Source: Tolypeutes matacus (lineage: Eukaryota > Chordata > Mammalia > Cingulata > Chlamyphoridae). From it: a DNA stretch of 64,000 bases. Shown in pieces: positions 48,796 to 61,798 of this stretch. The stretch is from contig JAKSZT010053764.1 of NCBI GenBank assembly GCA_026826555.1, forward strand, positions 35,608,079-35,672,078, in the 5' to 3' direction. Numbering within the stretch: the first letter of the stretch is position 1; each line of letters starts with the position of its first letter. The translations under genes were made by a program, and so were the position numbers. Under the pieces are notes generated by a model. The model was not told the DNA's origin. It was given only the letters and a program-made list of their open reading frames with translations, and ran no database searches.

Positions 48796-51700
48796 TCTTT
48801 TTTTAAGTTACGGAAACATATATACAACATAATCTTTCCTATCCCAACTACTTCGAAGCATACCATTCAGTGAGATTAATCACATTCGCAATATTGCAGC
48901 ATCTCCACGACCTTCCATTACTAAAATTTAGTTTCCATTACTAAAACTATAAAACCCCATCTCCTCAAACAGAAACCCTACACCCATTATAAATCAACTC
49001 CCTATTCCCCTGTCCCCCATCCCTGGCAACCTGTACTCTAATTTTTGGCTCTATGAGTTTGCATAGTCTCTGATATTTTCTTTGTTGTTATCGCAGAGCT
49101 TAAATTTAACATCCTAAATCTATAACAATGTCATTTGCTTTAATGCCAACTTAACTTTGATAGTGTATACAAACTGTATTCCTATATTCTCTGTCCCCCA
49201 CCTTTATGTAGTTCTTCTCACAAATTACATGTTTATGCATCATGAGTCCAAAGCCACTGATATTTCATTACATTTTATGTATTTGCCTTTTAGATCCTGT
49301 AGGAAGTAAAAAGTGGAGCTACAAACCCAAAATACAATAGTACTGGCATTTATATTTACCCATCTTGATACCCTCACCAGAGACCTTTATTTCTTCATTC
49401 AGCTTCAATCTGTTGTCTATTGTCCTTTTCTTTCAACCTGCAGAACTCTCTTTAGCATCTCTTGTAATACTTGTCTAGTGCTGACATATTCCCTCAGCTT
49501 TTGTTTTTTGTTGAGTGTCTTAATCTCTCCTGCCCTTTTGAAAGACAGTTTTGCCAGATACAGAATTTATGGGTGGCAATTTTTTGCTGTCATCACTCTA
49601 AATATGTCCTCCCACTGCCTTCTTGCTCCATGGTTTCCAATGAGAAATCAGCACTTATCAAGGCTCCCTTGTATGTAACATGTTGCTTTTCTCTTACAGC
49701 TTTCAGAATTCTCTCCTGAAAATATTAAAATTAAACTATTAAAATATGCTGACACATGGGTCTATTTGGGTTCATTCTGTTTGGAGTTCATTGAACATCT
49801 TGGATGTGTACACTTAGTCTTTAGTTAAATTTGTAAGTTTTCAGCCTTTATTTCTTTAAATATTCTCTCTGCTTCTTTGTCTCTTTCTTCTCCTGGGACT
49901 CCCACAGGTTCCTCAGGCTCTCTTCATTTTTCCTCCTCCTTTCCTCTTTCTGCCCCCTCAGACTGAACAATTTCAAAGATCTTGTCTTCCAGTTCTCTGA
50001 TTCTTTCTTCTACCTGTTCCAATCTGCTATTAAACCCCTCTTGGGAGTTTTTAATTTCAGTTACTGTGGTCTTCAGCTCCGTTTGGTTCCTTTTCATAAT
50101 TTCCATCTGCACTGTATGTCTTACAGCCAGCAATCCCTTGCCACAGGCGGTACAATTTGACTGCCTCCTACAGTGTTCTATAGGACAGTTTGGTGATACA
50201 GCTTCCACACACAAGGCCATCATATTGGGCCAGACATACATGCCCCCAGTATGTGCACGAGGGCTACTCCGCTTCCTCTGGAACTGGAACCAGGAGCCAC
50301 ACTGGGAGCATGGGCTGGATCTGTGCCAAGCTGCTGAGGGGTTGAAGAGGGGCCAGTCAGGGTGCCACAAGACCCTTCCTTTTTCTTCATTCGGGGCTTC
50401 CCCTGATATTCCAGTCCTTTAACCATTTTCTGGAGCTTTAAGAAAGATGTTTCTGCCAGTTCTTGCTGCTTGTTCAAAGTTTCTGTTGGGGGATGGAACC
50501 CTGAAGCTTTTCACTCTGCCATCTTGATTGGGGGTTGGGATCCAGACTATTTATTTTATATTTGCTGCATATGTGAATTTACTTCCATGCATTTGTTGCT
50601 GATGATCAAATTTTCAAGTCACCAAGAGAGCAGAAGTAATTATAAAAAGTAGGTGTTAGATAATATAGGTACTAGACACAATAGAAAAAATGTGGATGCT
50701 GATTATAGAGTTTTTGCATCTTCTTTTAAATATATTACATTTTTAAAAATAAATAATTTTGTCAATTTTTTCAAAGATTACTTTTGTCATTATCGTCTTC
50801 CTTTTAGCTGAGTGCTTGCTTAGATATTCCTTCATTTGACTCTTTGTGTGTTTTTTCTTTTGAACTGGAGGTTTTCTTTATACCTAAGAATGTAGGATCC
50901 AGAGGAAGTTGTCCCCAACATTGCTTTATAACTGTTTTCTCCTCATCTATTTACCAAAGAAAAAGATGGGGGAAGGGGAGGCAAAGAAGGGGAAAAAATC
51001 AGTAGCAGATCCATGCAGCAGTAAAACCTCAAATAAAATCACATCCAAAGAATCTCTTGCGGTTTCACACAATATGGTAAAATTAGAGATCGCAGGAAAC
51101 CAACTAAATTAAACTGGGAGCATTTGAAGAGAAATGAGCAAACTTTATGAAAATGACACATTGACTGGCCAGTATGCTTTTTTTATCAACAATTTCTTTG
51201 TTAAGATGCAGATCAAAAGAACCTGCATGTGTTTTCATTTTGTTCTAACTAGAAAATTACATCCAGATGTTTAATAGGCATTTGGTTGGTTTTTCAGCAT
51301 TGATTAGATATGTTGGTTCTGTTTGCTTACAAGTGTAGCCGGATCATTAGCTAATGCAAAGAAATGTTTGCTGTGAGTTGCTAATTAGGTCTTTTGGAAA
51401 CCCTCCATGCTCAAGAACAATTTGTATAGTGGCCAGAACTTGTGGGACTTAGGGAAGTTGTTTTCCCTACTCAGTCAGGGTGGGGAGAAGTAGACAGCCT
51501 AGTTCCCTAGTCTTTCTTTGCCTACGGGGATTGCAGTGCAAATAAATTAGGAAAAGAGACCACACAGGCACTCCCAAACATGGAGATAAATGTGCTTTCT
51601 GGAGCCACCACCATGCTGTCTTGGGGGTGTGGGGGGCAGCGAACTTCCTAAAACGCTGAATGTTCACATGTGGAGGATGCTTGGTGCTAATGTTATCAAA

Positions 51701-52962
51701 TACACAGCATTTTTAAGCATACTTTAGAGACAGATGGGGAAGCCCTTTATGCTAAACGAGTGTACTTGAATTCATTACTGTGGTACTTATAATTAAAAAT
51801 GTCTCCTTTGCAATTTCAGTACTTTTACAGGATACAAGAGACCAAGTTTGGGAATAGGAAGGCTGGGGATAGTGAAAGGAGGGAGAGGAATTTTGGAGAC
51901 AAGGATGAGCCTGGGAGGAAATGAAGTGTTTACTTTCACAGCCCACTCATTTGTTTACCTTGGTAAAGCCTAAAAACTTGTAGGAGATTAGTCATTCACT
52001 CTGTTTTCAAATAAACTGTTTGAGAATTTGAGGCACCAGAGGGATAAACTTTGTCCCTGGCCAATCTCTTTTTTTAAAAGATTCTAGACTGCCTCAGTGA
52101 CCAGCCAAAGAACACCAGTTTACCCTGGGTCCAGCCTTTGTTGATTTGAGTCTGTTTCTTGACTCCAGTTTATAGTCCAAAATAGCATGTGCTCATAAAC
52201 AATTATAGGAATGGAGGGACAAGCGCATTGTAGCATGTTCTTCTACCTGACCCCTTATCAGCTTGTTTACATTCCGTACACATGTATGGCACATTCCTAT
52301 GTGTAGGCCTAATTAACTTGGGATTTTCTTACCAATGGAATAGATGCAGAGCAGGATTCTGTCAGAGCTTTTAACATCTGCCAGTGAGATGTCCTAGAAA
52401 AGCAAGAACAGTATTTTGGGGCATCTTCAATTTTACTGCCTGGAGCTTAGACCATAATCTTGGCACTCAGTATTTAGTCAACCCCACCCCCAAATCCCTT
52501 TTTTTTTTTTCCAACCTATCCTAAAGTCTGATAAGAGATGGTATAACACACATTTTTTTCTTCCTTTAGTTTAGCAGTAGGTAGACAAAAGAAAAACATA
52601 GTTAAGTTAAGCACCTTTGATGCTACTTCCTAACATTTACATAACAAGAGCAAACGCTGGTCTCTGGTCCCTTAATATTCTCCTCAAGGGACCCACCTTC
52701 CCTTCAGGCCAAGGGCTTGCTATGAAATCAACATTTAACTGTGACACCTTTTCTTTTAAAATTAAAAGCTTTTGATTTGGCAGTATCATTTACATACTGT
52801 TTTTCACTGAAGCTAGCAATTTCTTTGAACAGTTAAAGCTTGAGTTATGCTCATCAAAGATCTCTGAGTCATTTCCTTAGATTAGGGCAGAGGAGCTCTG
52901 GGGTTGGAGAGGTAGAAGGCACGTTGCATATACCCAAGGTTTCTAGAATGAAAAGTCTTGGC

Positions 52963-52968
52963 CTAGAT
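52963..52968. repeat. Left 6-bp target duplication of the solo LTR
   Basis: CTAGAT, identical to 53410-53415. Confidence 0.88.
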
Positions 52969-53409
52969 TGTCACGGCCCGCGGGACATCAACGAGGACCC
53001 GAAACCTGCCGAGAAAGAATGGTGGGACAAGAGACGCAAAGAATGACAGCAAGACAGTATTCTGATCAAGCTGCAAATTTTATTTGAGGGAGCAGGGCTT
53101 ATATGCTGTTTGGAGAGAGGAAGTGAGTCGGGGTCGGGTGGCGCTCCGGGATTGGAGGGTGTTATCGCTGGAGTAGTGGGCAGATCTTACTTTCGCGCCC
53201 TGCGCCTGCGTACTTGTTGCATTCACCTGGGCAGTGGCGGGAACCGGAGAACAAAGGAGCAAGGAGGAAGAAGAACAAGGAAGTGACAAAGCAGATTTTG
53301 TGTCTGCGCCATGTTGTGGCGTCCGCCATGTTGCGCCATGTGACCACAGGTTGCTATTGCTTAGGTTGTTGGCACCTCTCTTGGCAGACTCCAGTGACGG
53401 CTCCCAACA
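52969..53409 (-). mobile_element. Solo LTR of a class II (ERV2/betaretrovirus-like) endogenous retrovirus
   Basis: A 441-bp element that reads TGTTGGGAGCCGTC at its minus-strand start and ends GTGACA, so it is bounded by TG...CA. It is flanked by an exact 6-bp duplication CTAGAT (52963-52968 and 53410-53415). The 6-bp duplication and the TGTTGGGAGCCG start suit ERV2. Promoter signals on the minus strand are a TATA-like CATATAAG (53098-53105) and AATAAA (53079-53084). It is much richer in CpG than its surroundings. No internal viral genes are present, so recombination between two LTRs has removed them. Short open frames inside are not viral genes. Confidence 0.88.
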
Positions 53410-53415
53410 CTAGAT
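53410..53415. repeat. Right 6-bp target duplication of the solo LTR
   Basis: CTAGAT, identical to 52963-52968. Confidence 0.88.
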
Positions 53416-53619
53416 GAACAAGTTAAGTGACACAAATGCTGGATATGGGGCATTCCACAAGACAACTGGCCTTGGCCCTTTAAAAAGCCAGTGTCATGGG
53501 GAAAATGAGGAGGACTATTTGAGATAAAAACAAAGATAGAATAAAAATGCAATATGCAATACTTTGGCTCCTGGGTCAAAAACAAACAAAAAACCTTGGA
53601 AAGGCATTCTTGGGGCAAT

Positions 53620-53830
53620 TTTTTTTTTTTTTGTCAGAGAAGTTGTGAGTTTATAAAACAATCATGCACAATGTACAGAATTCCCATACATCACCCCTCT
53701 ACCAACACCTTACATTGTTGTGGAACATTTATTACAGATTATGAAAGAACATGATCAGACTATTACCACTAACTACGGTCCATAGCGTACACTTGGTATA
53801 TTTTTCCATATACCTCTTGGGGCAGTTTTG
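53620..53830 (-). mobile_element. L1-type fragment, antisense (T-rich left end)
   Basis: AGAAGTTGTGAGTTTATAAA through CACTAACTACGGTCCATAGC resembles antisense L1 sequence repeated in xenarthran DNA. Recognition is by general resemblance only. Confidence 0.45.
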
Positions 53831-55479
53831 ATATATACTGGATATTAGGTGATATGGGAATACGGTTGTTTTTTTTAAAAATGTCATTATATTGTGGTTA
53901 TGCAGGAGGATGTTCTTATTCTGAGAAGATACATGGTGAAGCATGCTATTTCAAATGAAATCTGCAATTGCAAATAAAAAGTGTGTGGGTACGTGTGTGG
54001 AGAGGCAAAGAGAAAGCAGATTTGGCAAAATATTAAAAGTTAGAATTTAGGGACAGAGTGTGGAGCTTGTAATTTTTTTTTTTTCTGATCCCAGAAAAGC
54101 TATCATACCAATAACCAAACTATTACCCACTGTTTTTAATCAGGATTTTTAAGTTATTTTATTTTACTTAAGCTATTTTATTTGTTCATTTTTCTGCATC
54201 CTCAAATGTCCATTAGTTATCACTTAATATAAAATGAAAATCTTTAAATGAATTAAGGCGTTTCATAAGCAATCCTCAATGCATCGTTTCATGGGCCATC
54301 AAGCACAGAATTACAAGCAAATCTACTATAAAATAAAGAGGAAAACTGTTTATATGTTAAGAATAAGACTAACAAATAAATGTTATTTTAATTTCTTCTT
54401 TCCCATTCTGAATAGTAGTTCTGTTGGCCTTTTTATCACTTGAACCTAGTTGAGTAAGCTGTAAATTGGTAGTTTGATTTTTAAATTTCTTTAATATTTG
54501 AAATATATTGCTGAAAGAGGTTATAGGTCTGTGTGCTTATCTTTAATTGGTAATCTTAAAAAGAAATGAAAATAGCACTGAATTTTGGACACTGATGTGA
54601 TGCTCACCCAGAATCACAGAGGCACATATTCATCATATGCTACTACTAAGTAGACAGTTTTCCAGAAAAGTTGTGAAAAGTGACAAGGCATAATTTGAGG
54701 GTTGACAGTTGGGGTGCTCCAACCTTCCTTTCCCCATCCCCCCCCCCTTTAATCGTAGCTATTTAGCATGTTTTTGTTTTTCCTATCACCATTATGTTTA
54801 TTGAAGGGAGAAATTACTGGGACATTGGTAAGCAGAATCTAATTTGCATATGAAAGATTAAATCCACAATTTCCAATGAAAAACTTGAGTGCCTTAAAGT
54901 GAGGCAAATATGAAAATAAAGGGAAACCAAGACCTTTACACGCAGTGACTTATCAGTCTGTCCAAAATCGGTAGCCATCACCCAAATAACCGATGATTAT
55001 GTAAAATGATAAATTATGATAAATGATAAAAAGTACTTCTGCACCAGGATACAAATAGCCCCAAGGGAGCACAGTTACCATTCTGGCTTCCCCCACTCAC
55101 AGTCTGCACAGTTCAGAAGAACTGGCAAGCTACAATTGGCACTTGAAAAAGTGTTACAAAACACTGACAAGTATTAGAGAAATGTTGGTTAATGTAAACA
55201 GCCTGCCTCAAGGAATAATACCTTTCTTAAGAAAACTGGTTTTTCAATTAGCATTTCTATGGAGACAGGTATCTTAAAGTAACTGAGTATTTCTAGACAA
55301 GTTATTTGCCTTTGCTGGAGAGAGGGGGTGCCATCATACTTAAATCTTTAATTACTGAAAATTAGAAAGGAAAAAAAAGGATAGTTTAGAAAGCCAATAT
55401 GATTCTTTTTTTTTTTCATGCACTGGTTTTATAGTGGATTCTCATTCTGTGCATTTCTTATTGCCGACCATTCTGTTAA

Positions 55480-55690
55480 GAGATTGAGCACTTGTTCCGT
55501 GCCAGATGCTGTTCTAAGTGCCTTATGTGTTTACATGACCTCATTTGCTCTTCACAGCATTTCTATTAAGTAAGTACTATTATCGTCCTATTTTATTGAC
55601 AAGGAACCTGAGTCCCAGTACTTGCCCAATCACAGGTGGTGGGAGGGCTGGGATTGGAACCCAGACACAGAGAGCGCACTAGCTGCCACT
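55480..55690 (-). mobile_element. MIR, nearly complete core
   Basis: TTGAGCACTTGTTCCGTGCC, AGTACTATTATCGTCCTATT and GGGATTGGAACCCAGACACA follow the antisense MIR order over about 200 bp. Confidence 0.85.
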
Positions 55691-56769
55691 GGCCACTGGT
55701 GAGTAATTAGTTACCCTTCAGCATGCCATTTCCCACCCTGTTCACACCAGATTACAGGACCATTGAACTAGGAATAGAAAAACATATGCATAGATGTTGC
55801 CCACAAGCTGCATAGGATTTCTCTTTGTACTTCCGAGGGGAGGTTGCTAGGTTAAGAATTTATAATCCTGCAAACCGAGCTAACAGCTGCCTCAGGGCTC
55901 TGGAATTGTGTCCTCTTCGAGAGAAATGCAGCCACCTTCAGTAGTGAGCTTTCTGGCAGCTCCTGATCTGTACCCCAAATGGCAGTTAAGCAAATAAAGG
56001 AAGGACTCTTGTTAGACAGAGGAGTGAGGGAGTCTGTAAGTTTTAATTTCAACTAGGGCTGAAAAGCAACTGTCCTGATCTATAACTTCACAAATGATTT
56101 TTTTAAAAAAGGGAAACATATAACTAATAGTTTTGGATGACCCTGGTTAAAATAGGCATGCAATCTTGGTACTGGTTACACATCTGCAATAATTTGGCCT
56201 ATTTAATGTAATGCATTTGTTTCTATCTTTCAAAGCCCTCTTGAAATCATTGGCTTTCATACATCTTTCACCATGATCATAGTAAGAAATATATTTTTAA
56301 AATCTCAACCCAGTTCTCTCTCATTCACACACATATCGACAGGTTGCAACACACGATTAAAAAATAAGACAAAAAACACTGCTTTAAATGATGCTATAGA
56401 ACTTTTCAATTCAAATTATTAGCCCTTATGAAACGTCATTGTCCCCCAAACTGTGTTCTCATGAAAAGTGGCACCATGATTCTGCTCAATAACATTAAAG
56501 TACCTTTTTCTTTCCTTTGCAGTTTTTGCAATGATATATGATAAATCCTGCCTTCAGGGAACTTGCAGTCTAATTTCCAAATCAGGAAGATTTGAAGTTC
56601 TTCAGAGAACTTCTTGAATAATTCTTTTGCCACCCTCTTCTCTGCCAGCCCTTTTCTGCCTTTTCTGCCCTTCCTGGCTCAGCATTCTCAACTCTTCCCT
56701 CAACATCCCATTGCATCCCTTATCCCACCTCCCTGCCCTTATAGACACCCCAGTCTTACAATGGAATGA

Positions 56770-56975
56770 TGAAAAGGGTATCAGCCTCAGAGGCAGAGTC
56801 CTGAAATAGAATCCCCACCTGCCTTTTATGATCTTGGGCAAACCACTTCTCTCTGAGCTCAGTTTCCTCACCTATAACACTAGGATATTAACAGATCCCT
56901 CAAGATGGTTGCCTGGACTGAAAGACATTAACTGAGATAACATAGTACTTAAAGTACTTAACAAGTGCTTGGTCT
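56770..56975 (+). mobile_element. MIR
   Basis: ATGATCTTGGGCAAACCACT, CTCAGTTTCCTCACCTATAA and TACTTAACAAGTGCTTGGTC match sense MIR. Confidence 0.8.
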
Positions 56976-59835
56976 GAAGAACTCCTTCCCTTCCCTTTTT
57001 ACCTGGGGGCCTGAGGAGGCCCTGCACCAGGTCACTAGGAGCTGGGGTAGTACCACCTCTTCTACAAATGCAACGTGCAAAACCTGACAGCAACATAGAT
57101 TCCCAAAGTATATTCTGGGCCCCGAGAAATACATCACCACTGTGTTTCTCAAGGGCAGGATAAATGAATCTCAGTCAAGGAAAGGCAGGAGCCACCACCC
57201 TTGAGTGTCTTCATCCCCCACGCTAACTCATTCAGAGTCTGATTCATACTCATGATAAAATAGCACAAGTAACAATCTTTTTGGAAGCAGAAATGCAATT
57301 TGAGGGTGGGAAGGTTATGAAACAAACAATGAACAATACAAAACAGCTATTTTCTGGTGTCTAAATGCCCTGAGTACCCCATTTAGATTATATAATAAGA
57401 AAAAAATGTAGCTAACCAGTGAGAAATTAATGGAATTAAGTCTCAAATATGCTTCTCTTGAAGGTCATGCCATTTCCCCCAGTGAATATGAAGCACTGTG
57501 TTAGAAAGACCTTGCGAAACACATATTGAAATTAGGAAGTCAATTAGATATCAACTTTAGCAACATGATCTGGTCTAGGATTATTTCTGAACTGGGAGCT
57601 TCCATTTTCCTCCTGGAGACTTCCCTTTAACATGTATTTTATTAGCGATGGCCAAGGTCTCTCAAATCTGTGAATAAGGTTTAGTGAAAATTGATGAGCC
57701 TTGGTTAAATAAGAATCCTAACGGCTGTGGGTTGCTGTTATATGGTAGAAGTCAAACTCAATTATCTTTAAATTCAACAATCCTCTGTCTACCGAGAGAC
57801 TCTTTAGAACCTCTTCTGTGTGTCTTTCTTCATTTGAAATCTTTCGTTTGAAATCAAGACGACTTTAGAAAGACCAAAAGAAAAAAAGAAAAAAGGAAAT
57901 GCAAAACCTTCATTTATGAGGAGAATGAGAGGAAAAAGAGAAGGGATTTTTCTCTCTAGATTTGTTTTTTTTCCAATAAGGAAAAATGAGAACATTAGGG
58001 TAACAGTCTTGGCTACTCAGATCAGGCTCCCCCCACCCCCAACCCCCCAAGATTTACAAAACATAGTATGCTCAGCATTACTGTCTACATAAATCAAGTC
58101 TCCCAGAGTTTACATAGCTATTTCCCCCTCCCACACTGCAGTCATTTAAGTAAAAGTTCTATTTGGGAAGAAAGAACAAAGCCTATCTTTATGATGTGAA
58201 CAGAGTCTAGCTCCAGGGGTAGAGATGGGGGAGAAGAAGGTGGTACAAATTTCACACAGTATAAGAATTCTTTCAGGGTCATACAGGGAGGCATATCTAG
58301 AATTTGCAGTCTATCTAGCCGGTATCTTCAAAACTCCTTTAAAATATACCCCTAATTTTCAATATGCCGCATTCTTATAGTATATGTTAGTATGTATTAG
58401 GACCAGCGTGGCCTGGGAGGTAACAATTACATTGGCTAGGAGTTAGGAAATTCTTTTATAGAAATGAAATATTCTCATTTACCATCGTCCTCTTTGTCTG
58501 AGGATAGTAGCCAAGATGGTATTGGGGACAGGTGAGAGGTGGGTGGTGTGGATAGGAGAGGTTGGTGTTAGGGATTTTTATTTCCATTGCAAAAAGAGTC
58601 TACGTTCCTTCTGTGAACCCTATCATTCATATTTCTTGGAAAGCGTTCTAATCAGATAACAATAGTTCCACAGCCTCAACAGAGATCCAGTAAGGATCCA
58701 TGCTAGATTTAGTTTCACTGAGTTCGGCTCAGTGGTCTACATAGAAAGCAAAAGTAACAGTTCTTCTACATGAGGAAGGAATCAGTAGAGAAGCATCCTC
58801 TTAAAAAATTGACTTTGGAACTCAGAAAAATACTAAGAGTTTGCAATTTGCTAGGGAAAGCCTCCAGCATGCCCTAAGTGAATAGAATTTCTAGGTGAAG
58901 CTCTCTTTTTTCATAAACCACACCAACTCTTTTAGAGCCTAATGATCTACTCAGGAAGCTCCAGGCATGGACCCTTCACTGTCCAACGAGGACGTATTCT
59001 CCTAGGGTGTTGGTCCTTAGTAGGTGGACATTTTCTAAGCCCTTACTCATTAAGACTTAGCTGCTCCATGTCCCATATTGGGGGAAAGGGAGTTAATGGA
59101 AGTTAAAGTCTCAATTGAAGCATAATCCTTCCCAGGTAACAAGTTATTAACCAATATGTGTATTTATGTCTATACCAAAAACAGAGTTCTGTTCTAGGCA
59201 TTGAGTATATAAGCAACTATATAAAAGTTATTTCCTTACTCCAAAGAGTATAGTATAACTGGGAGGTCAAAACTTATGCTTTGAATGATGACTAATTATA
59301 AAAACTCTAAGACTGTATATGCCAACAAGACCTGTGGTCAGTGAGTCCTGTAGGAGTTAATGGGACATGTGACTGGAGGTGATGTCATGAAGGCCTTCAA
59401 TAGCTCACAGATTTGTTCAGGTAGCACCGAGCCTTGATATTATGCTCTTGGAGCACAACCAAATAGTGAAGTAGTTCATTATTTCATATACAAATAAAAC
59501 TAATGAGTACATGTTCATGAAAAATAATCTGGCTGTTGAGCTAGTCCTGAGCAGCTGTTTCTGAGTTTTTCCAATACTATTTGTTTCCCATGCCAAAATT
59601 CACTAGCACCAAAGGTTTAACAATTTATGGATGAATATTTAAATTTAAAAAATTCTATCTGTTAGCATAGTTGGTGGGAAATGGGGGTGGGGGTAGGCAG
59701 CTAAAGTGAAATTTTAGCAATAAATTTGATCCAGCTCCTAAAGCAGAGTTTGGGGACCTTTTTCAAATTAAAGGAGTGGCCAGAGGGGAGAAGTTCAGTT
59801 ACCTTAGCAGGTAAGATGTTTTTTGGTACTTCTAT

Positions 59836-59863
59836 CATCATCATCATATCATCATCATCATTT
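59836..59863. repeat. (TCA)n trinucleotide repeat
   Basis: Nine TCA-type units with one TA interruption. Confidence 0.9.
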
Positions 59864-59864
59864 T

Positions 59865-60300
59865 CTAGCGATCATTACTGAGGTCACTGTTCCCATACAT
59901 ACACTTATGTATGGACTCATTCAATCCTCACAATAGCTCTATGAAGTCAATACTATTATCATTTCCACTTTGCATATGGAAGAAACTGAGGCACAGATTG
60001 TTAACAGCTTGCCCTAAATCCCACAGCTAGTGAGAAGCAGAGCCACTCTTTTTTTTTTTTTTTTTTTGAGGTCCCCTGAATCAAACCCGGGACCTCATAT
60101 GTGGGAAGATGGCGCTCAACCACTGAGCCACATTGGCTTCCCTGAGTTGGCCTTTTCATCTGTTTTTCTTATTTGCTTTTGTTTTTGTTTTTAAGGAGAT
60201 TCCAGGAACCGAACTCGGGACCTCCCACGTGGGAAGCTAGCACTCAAGCGCTCCTGAAAGCCACTCTTGAGCCAGCATTCTTAACCAGATTGCATGCCAC
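59865..60300 (-). mobile_element. MIR split by a DAS dimer
   Basis: ATTCAATCCTCACAATAGCT and GAAACTGAGGCACAGATTGT match antisense MIR. The element resumes after 60268 with GCATTCTTAACCAGATTGCA. Confidence 0.8.
60051..60258 (-). mobile_element. DAS SINE dimer inserted in a MIR
   Basis: Two units with AATCAAACCCGGGACCTCAT and GGAACCGAACTCGGGACCTC. Exact duplication AGCCACTCTT (60041-60050 and 60259-60268). MIR sequence lies on both sides. Confidence 0.92.
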
Positions 60301-61274
60301 CTCTCCTGCAGATGACTGACTACTCCTTTGAGCTAAGGCCTAACCTCTGATTATAACTGAAGGAGTTGATTTAGAAAAGTCTAATTTGAAAGTGTTAGGG
60401 GCATTGGCATGTTTTGGACAGGTACAGGACTTGCCAAATTGACCAGTATCTGCACTGTTTTTACCAGTCATCTTTGTCTTCACTTCTAGTCCTTAAGGAA
60501 ATCGAAACAGCTTGGAGCAAGACCTGTTCCTTCCAAGGGCATCTTAAGTCACTTCAAGAGTTAATTTGAGTGGGCAAACTTGGGCTTTACCACCAGAAGG
60601 GAGTGTGAGCCTGGCTGGAGCCTTTGCCTGGTAGTAGATCTAAGAGAGCAAATTTCTTCTTACTCTCATCACAAACGATAAGTCTAGGAGAGTTCTGCCC
60701 TCTTCCTACCCTCTTGACCTGGCTGCCTTCAACAATATCATCCATTCCCCCACCCCCCTCCACAATATCCTAATTTGGGCCACATTTATTGGTGGGTGTC
60801 ATTACTGTTTAGTAAAGATCAGATACCATGCTCCATCTTTCTCTCTTTTCACTCCCTGCCATCCTAAAGGAACAGGCTAGCCTTTCTTATATATTCTGAT
60901 GATGACTATGGATGTAGATAGAAGTGGGAAGCCTTACTTTGGAGTCCTGCCCTTGGCTGCATCCTCCAAGATGACCCAGAGATGTGCTGATTTGGGGACG
61001 GGATGGGAGTGAGAGTTGATTATAGCACTTGCCCATCTAGTTCTTTCTTCCCTATTTGGCTCTTTTTCAGAGTATATCCGTTTTCTTCTTTAGCAAAGAA
61101 CCCTGGAGAACTAGGGAGGAAGAGGAGGGCAAGAGGAGCTAAATGTCCAGACTCTTCCTTGAACCTCTAAGATTAGGAGGACAGTGTTAAATAATGCTAC
61201 TGCTTTCATATTTGTGACTGACACTAGCTGGAGGAGGAGTGGACAAAAGCATGCAATAGCCCAACACAGCCCAA

Positions 61275-61430
61275 GAAAAGGCTGACTGTACTTTCGGCAA
61301 CATTGAATCAGTAGCCATAAAATACTTCATCTTCTGTAATCCAGTAACACCGCTGTTGGAACTGTATCCTGAGGAAACAATTCAAAGTAAGACAAGATAA
61401 TTATAAGTATTCCTGGTGCCCAGATCTTTT
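61275..61430 (+). mobile_element. Ancient L1 3' fragment
   Basis: TGTATCCTGAGGAAACAATT and neighbouring bases match the old L1 phrase also seen near 22690. Confidence 0.4.
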
Positions 61431-61798
61431 TAAATATCATTATCCACTAAAAGATACTAGGGCTCCTTGGAGAAATGGCTGATTCAGATCTGGGGCAGGG
61501 AAACCTCTTGTGTGTCAGAAAGTCAAATAGTACTTAGAGGAGGAACAGAGCCAGATGGAGAGAGAGTGAATTCTATTTTGGATTGAGTGTGAAATACCCA
61601 GGAGAAAGGAGAGGTCTGGTAGGTATTATGTAGACCTGGATGCGGCTGCAGACCTGTGTGTAGATGTGGCTACAGGTACAGATATAGGTGATAAAGAAGC
61701 TATAGAGAGTGTAGATGCTGCAGATACAATGCACATAGATAATAGGGCTGAAGAGGTCCTTGCATGACTTTGCAGAAGAATTCTCTCAGATGCTTGTT

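Larger units (their letters stand above)
47815..50560 (-). mobile_element. Old L1 (L1M-type) 5' region, antisense, with later inserts
   Basis: Read on the minus strand it begins near 50530 with CAAGATGGCAGAGTGAAAAG, a typical L1 start. It continues through a coiled-coil-coding stretch (49924-50370; residues such as RLEQVEERIRELEDKI) and then 5'-region sequence resembling L1M elements. The left end reads AACATTTTGCCATATTTGCC. The body is interrupted by a pyrimidine-rich array and two DAS elements. No complete ORF1 or ORF2 survives. Exact subfamily cannot be named by eye. Confidence 0.7.

Noticed and set aside
49924..50370. 148-residue minus-strand frame with coiled-coil residues
   Set aside because: It is a broken L1 5'/ORF1-type remnant, described with the L1 and not as a host gene.
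53162..53347. Short minus-strand frames inside the solo LTR
   Set aside because: They lie in the U3 of a noncoding LTR and resemble no protein.
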